From DASPJL01 sp035628645 (GTDB lineage: Bacteria; Bacteroidota; Bacteroidia; Cytophagales; Cyclobacteriaceae): a DNA stretch of 27,313 nt. Below are positions 25,039-27,313 of the stretch, piece by piece. The notes under the pieces were generated by a model. It had not been told where the DNA came from, made no database searches, and was given only the letters and a program-made list of their open reading frames with translations. The stretch is taken from positions 1-27,313 of the forward strand of contig DASPJL010000050.1 of the NCBI GenBank assembly GCA_035628645.1, written 5' to 3'. Position 1 is the first letter of the stretch; each line of letters begins with the position of its first letter. The translations under genes and the position numbers were made by a program.

Positions 25039-25201
25039 TTGATGTGCTGATGTGATAATTAAAACGAACACATCCGCACATCGCTCACATTGGCTTGATT
25101 TATAGCTTAAATTTAACAAGCGATGTCTTTTCCTGACATTTATTTCTCATTAACGGATAACGCTTTAAAGCTTTCTCTCCATTATCACATCAACACATCA
25201 A
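25039..25201. repeat. Intergenic inverted-repeat element made of 8-bp GATGTG units
   Basis: Tandem units of 8 bp with the core GATGTG occur in both orientations. Forward: TTGATGTGCTGATGTG at 25039-25054. Inverted: CACATCCGCACATC at 25069-25082, then CTCACATT. A distal inverted copy lies at 25181-25201. The first 14 bases (25041-25054) pair with 25069-25082 at 13 of 14 positions across a 14-base loop. The whole arm 25039-25059 also matches the complement of 25181-25201 at 20 of 21 positions. The element fills the gap between convergent genes, so it may terminate both transcripts or be a small mobile-type repeat. Confidence 0.8.
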
Positions 25202-25217
25202 TAAATTATCACATTAT

Positions 25218-25910
25218 CTAAGCTTCTACCATCTGTAGAATGGATTCAAAAATTTCTTTTCCATCAAGATTGCCTAAAAGGCTATCAGCCGCTCGCTCAG
25301 GATGAGGCATAAGGCCGAAAACATTTCCTCTTTTGTTACTAACCCCTGCTATATTGTTCTCACTTCCGTTGCAGTTGGCTTCCTGACAAACATTGCCTTG
25401 TTCATCACAATATTTAAAAAGTACCTGGTTGTTTTTATGCAACTCAGCCAAAGTATTCTGATCCGCAAAATACCTTCCTTCTGCATGTGCAACAGGAATT
25501 TTATAAGCTCTGTTATAATCCAAACCAGAGGTAACAATGGAGTTTGAAGCGTAAGGTTTAATGAAAGTATTTTTGCAAATAAACTTCTGTTCTATGTTTC
25601 TCAATAATGCCCCGGGAACTAACCCTGCCTCGGCCAAAACCTGAAAACCATTACATATTCCCATCAAATATCCTCCTTTCTCAGCATGATTTACCACACT
25701 ATCCATAATTGGAGAAAATCTTGCGATCGCGCCGGATCTTAGATAATCCCCGTATGAAAATCCTCCGGGAAGAATAATAAAATCGCAATTGTGCAAACTT
25801 TGATCTTTATGCCACAGTTTTACAACGTCCTGATTTAAAATATTTTTCAATACATAAACCACATCTTCATCACAATTTGAACCGGGAAATACTACAACTC
25901 CAAATTTCAT
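25218..25910 (-). CDS. purQ: Phosphoribosylformylglycinamidine synthase, glutaminase subunit PurQ
   Basis: This 230-residue class I glutamine amidotransferase supplies ammonia for the fourth step of de novo purine synthesis. The nucleophile elbow is MGICNGFQVL (Cys86). The His and Glu of the catalytic triad are in LMPHPERA (His203, Glu205). The N-terminus FGVVVFPGSNCDED and GGFSYGDYLRSGAIAR (49-64) are PurQ signatures. The separate, short PurQ implies a small PurL and a PurS partner elsewhere, rather than a fused large PurL; neither is in this window. It is a single leftward gene, bounded by the octamer repeat element downstream and a 204-bp region upstream shared with the yicC gene. Confidence 0.96.
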   Translation of the reverse strand: MKFGVVVFPGSNCDEDVVYVLKNILNQDVVKLWHKDQSLHNCDFIILPGGFSYGDYLRSGAIARFSPIMDSVVNHAEKGGYLMGICNGFQVLAEAGLVPGALLRNIEQKFICKNTFIKPYASNSIVTSGLDYNRAYKIPVAHAEGRYFADQNTLAELHKNNQVLFKYCDEQGNVCQEANCNGSENNIAGVSNKRGNVFGLMPHPERAADSLLGNLDGKEIFESILQMVEA

Positions 25911-26047
25911 CTGTATATAATTTGTTTTTTTAATTACCTTATTAGAATGACGAGTTAAATCAATTCAATCTTTAAAATTTAGTATTCAACACTCTACTAG
26001 TAATCCTCTTTTAAATTAAAAGTTATAAATAATATGCAAAGATAATC

Positions 26048-26075
26048 TTGTTGTATAACATAGTTATTATAATTG
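26048..26075 (+). promoter_or_regulatory. Candidate promoter for the yicC gene
   Basis: TTG at 26048-26050 is followed by a 17-base spacer and TATAATTG at 26068-26075. This is one base off the Bacteroidota TAnnTTTG box, with the -33 TTG at a permitted distance. The start codon is 39 nt downstream of the box. Confidence 0.35.
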
Positions 26076-26114
26076 GGATTAATTTTAAACTTTCACCTAA
26101 AAGCAGAAAATACA

Positions 26115-26990
26115 ATGATCAAATCAATGACCGGCTTTGGCAAGGCTGTACTCGAAAATGAAAACAGTTCCATTGTAGTGGAGGTAAAGTCCCTTAATTC
26201 TAAGTTTCTTGACGCCAGTATAAGACTTCCAAAACAATTTTCCGACAAAGAAATTGAGGTAAGAACCCTCTTAAACAATGTTCTTCAAAGAGGAAAGGTC
26301 AATTTAAGCATTGACTATGTAAAAAAAGGAGAAGTTACCTCAAAAGTGACCATTAATCAGGAATTAATAAAAAAATATTATCAGGAACTATTACTTGTGG
26401 CCCAGGAAATAGGCACTTCTTCAAATGATCTTTTCAGAATGGCGCTTCAAATGCCTGATGCTATTATCACTAAAGGAGAAGAGTCAAATCCTGAAGAATG
26501 GACAGCTCTATATAAAACCATAAATGAAGCGCTACAAGCATGTGAAAAATTCAGAATAGAAGAAGGCAGAGGATTATCGATAGCAATAATTCAAAATATT
26601 GAAAAAATAAAGGAATGTTTGCTAATGGTCGAACAACAGGATCCTCAAAGGATCATAAACTTGAAATCACGCCTTCGCAACCAGTTGAAAGAACTGATAG
26701 AATCAGGGCAGCATGACGAAAACAGGTTTGAACAAGAACTGATTTATTATATTGAAAAATTGGATATAAATGAGGAAAAAGTAAGGCTGAATTCTCACCT
26801 CAACTACTTTTTAGAAACCCTTACTGAGCCCGGAGCACAAGGAAAAAAACTTGGATTCATAACGCAGGAAATAGGAAGAGAAATTAATACCATTGGTAGT
26901 AAGGCCAACGACGCCGAAATCCAAAAAAATGTGGTAGTGATGAAAGAGGAACTGGAAAAAATAAAAGAACAAATTAATAATTTACTATAG
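26115..26990 (+). CDS. YicC/YloC-family endoribonuclease
   Basis: From ATG 26115 this is a 291-residue protein starting MIKSMTGFGKA, the invariant beginning of the family. An in-frame TTG at 26073 would add 14 residues and is not needed. The N-terminal YicC domain (about 1-155, with VVEVKSLNSKFLD at about 21-33) and the C-terminal DUF1732 domain (about 205-291, with FITQEIGREINTIGSKAND) are both complete. Homologues are metal-dependent endoribonucleases that cut certain RNAs, so a role in RNA turnover is expected. In many bacteria guanylate kinase follows, but here the next gene is the convergent peptidase, so that linkage is lost in this lineage or at this locus. I do not assign a symbol beyond the family name. 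Confidence 0.92.
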   Translation: MIKSMTGFGKAVLENENSSIVVEVKSLNSKFLDASIRLPKQFSDKEIEVRTLLNNVLQRGKVNLSIDYVKKGEVTSKVTINQELIKKYYQELLLVAQEIGTSSNDLFRMALQMPDAIITKGEESNPEEWTALYKTINEALQACEKFRIEEGRGLSIAIIQNIEKIKECLLMVEQQDPQRIINLKSRLRNQLKELIESGQHDENRFEQELIYYIEKLDINEEKVRLNSHLNYFLETLTEPGAQGKKLGFITQEIGREINTIGSKANDAEIQKNVVVMKEELEKIKEQINNLL

Positions 26991-27004
26991 TTATTCTAAG
27001 TTAT

Positions 27005-27313
27005 TCACAAAGCAGCAACGAAGTCTATTATAAGTTTATACAGTTCGGTATATTTAGTAAGCGGTAAGTCTGAGGCTTTATCATTAACGTCATGGTAAGC
27101 CTTTGTACCACCCATTGTATAAATAAAGAAGGATTTAACGCCTTTTACATGAAAAAAATAATGGTCTGAATTGGCTGCCTCTCCCCTCTTTTTTATTGTT
27201 GAAAAATACTGGTTTTCGGAATTAAGTCTATTCAAAGTATTAAATTCCCTTTCGTGCAAAATGGCATTTACTACAGCAATACCGTCATCGCCTGTTCCTA
27301 CCAGATCGAGATT
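27005..27313 (-). CDS. M28-family zinc aminopeptidase, 3' part (start outside window)
   Basis: The frame is open to the window edge, so the gene continues beyond it; 102 codons and a stop are seen. The visible part starts NLDLVGTGDDGIAV, the strand and loop with a conserved Asp typical of M28 peptidases. SDHYFFHVKGVKSFFIY and TKAYHDVND follow, with the His of YHD as an expected zinc ligand. The N-terminal half with the other metal ligands and any signal peptide is not in the window. Bacteroidota M28 enzymes of this kind are usually exported peptidases. It ends 14 bp from the convergent yicC gene. Confidence 0.8.
   Translation of the reverse strand, partial: NLDLVGTGDDGIAVVNAILHEREFNTLNRLNSENQYFSTIKKRGEAANSDHYFFHVKGVKSFFIYTMGGTKAYHDVNDKASDLPLTKYTELYKLIIDFVAAL

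Overview
The window is AT-rich chromosomal DNA from a member of the Bacteroidota, most likely the Cytophagales. The family content points there: DUF6702, the HNFF-type M1 peptidase next to a HupE/UreJ protein, TPR/CHAT proteins beside an anti-sigma-like gene, a TolB-like outer-membrane protein and a free-standing PurQ. Several candidate -7 boxes of the TAnnTTTG type and the weak Shine-Dalgarno sites also fit. No phage, insertion sequence, CRISPR array, tRNA or rRNA is visible. Most genes are housekeeping or envelope genes in short operons.

Layout. (1) Positions 1-4053: the last codons of an upstream gene (probably an ECF sigma factor, from context) overlap by ATGA with a membrane-anchored TPR protein of anti-sigma-like architecture. 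A possible 37-residue ORF follows. It converges on a large TPR-CHAT caspase-like protein with membrane anchors at both ends. (2) 4187-7439: threonine aldolase, convergent with a secreted GH36/Sip1-type glycosidase. (3) 7496-12073: a hairpin terminator ends the leftward operon hupE-like > M1 peptidase > GNAT. A divergent rightward pair, DUF6702 > DUF192, starts from the same short intergenic region. (4) 12092-16089: polyprenyl diphosphate synthase > rhomboid protease (TAATG overlap), preceded by ribonuclease R. (5) 16250-20310: a fused two-domain oligopeptide ABC ATPase, a type II toxin-antitoxin pair whose toxin is broken by two small indels, a PolB-like 3'-5' exonuclease and an RluA-type pseudouridine synthase, all leftward. 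(6) 20614-25027: an FAD-dependent oxidoreductase 7 bp upstream of a large TolB-like/beta-barrel surface protein. (7) 25039-25201: an intergenic repeat element built from 8-bp units (GATGTG core) in inverted orientation, followed by leftward purQ. (8) 26115-27313: a YicC-family RNase gene converging on the 3' part of an M28 aminopeptidase that runs off the window.

I found no convincing undescribed multi-gene system. The parts most worth a second look are the sigma/anti-sigma/TPR-CHAT neighbourhood, the octamer inverted-repeat element, the doubly frameshifted ParE-like toxin beside an intact antitoxin, and the HupE-M1/DUF6702-DUF192 divergent cluster. All functional statements rest on motif and family recognition by eye; no database search was run.
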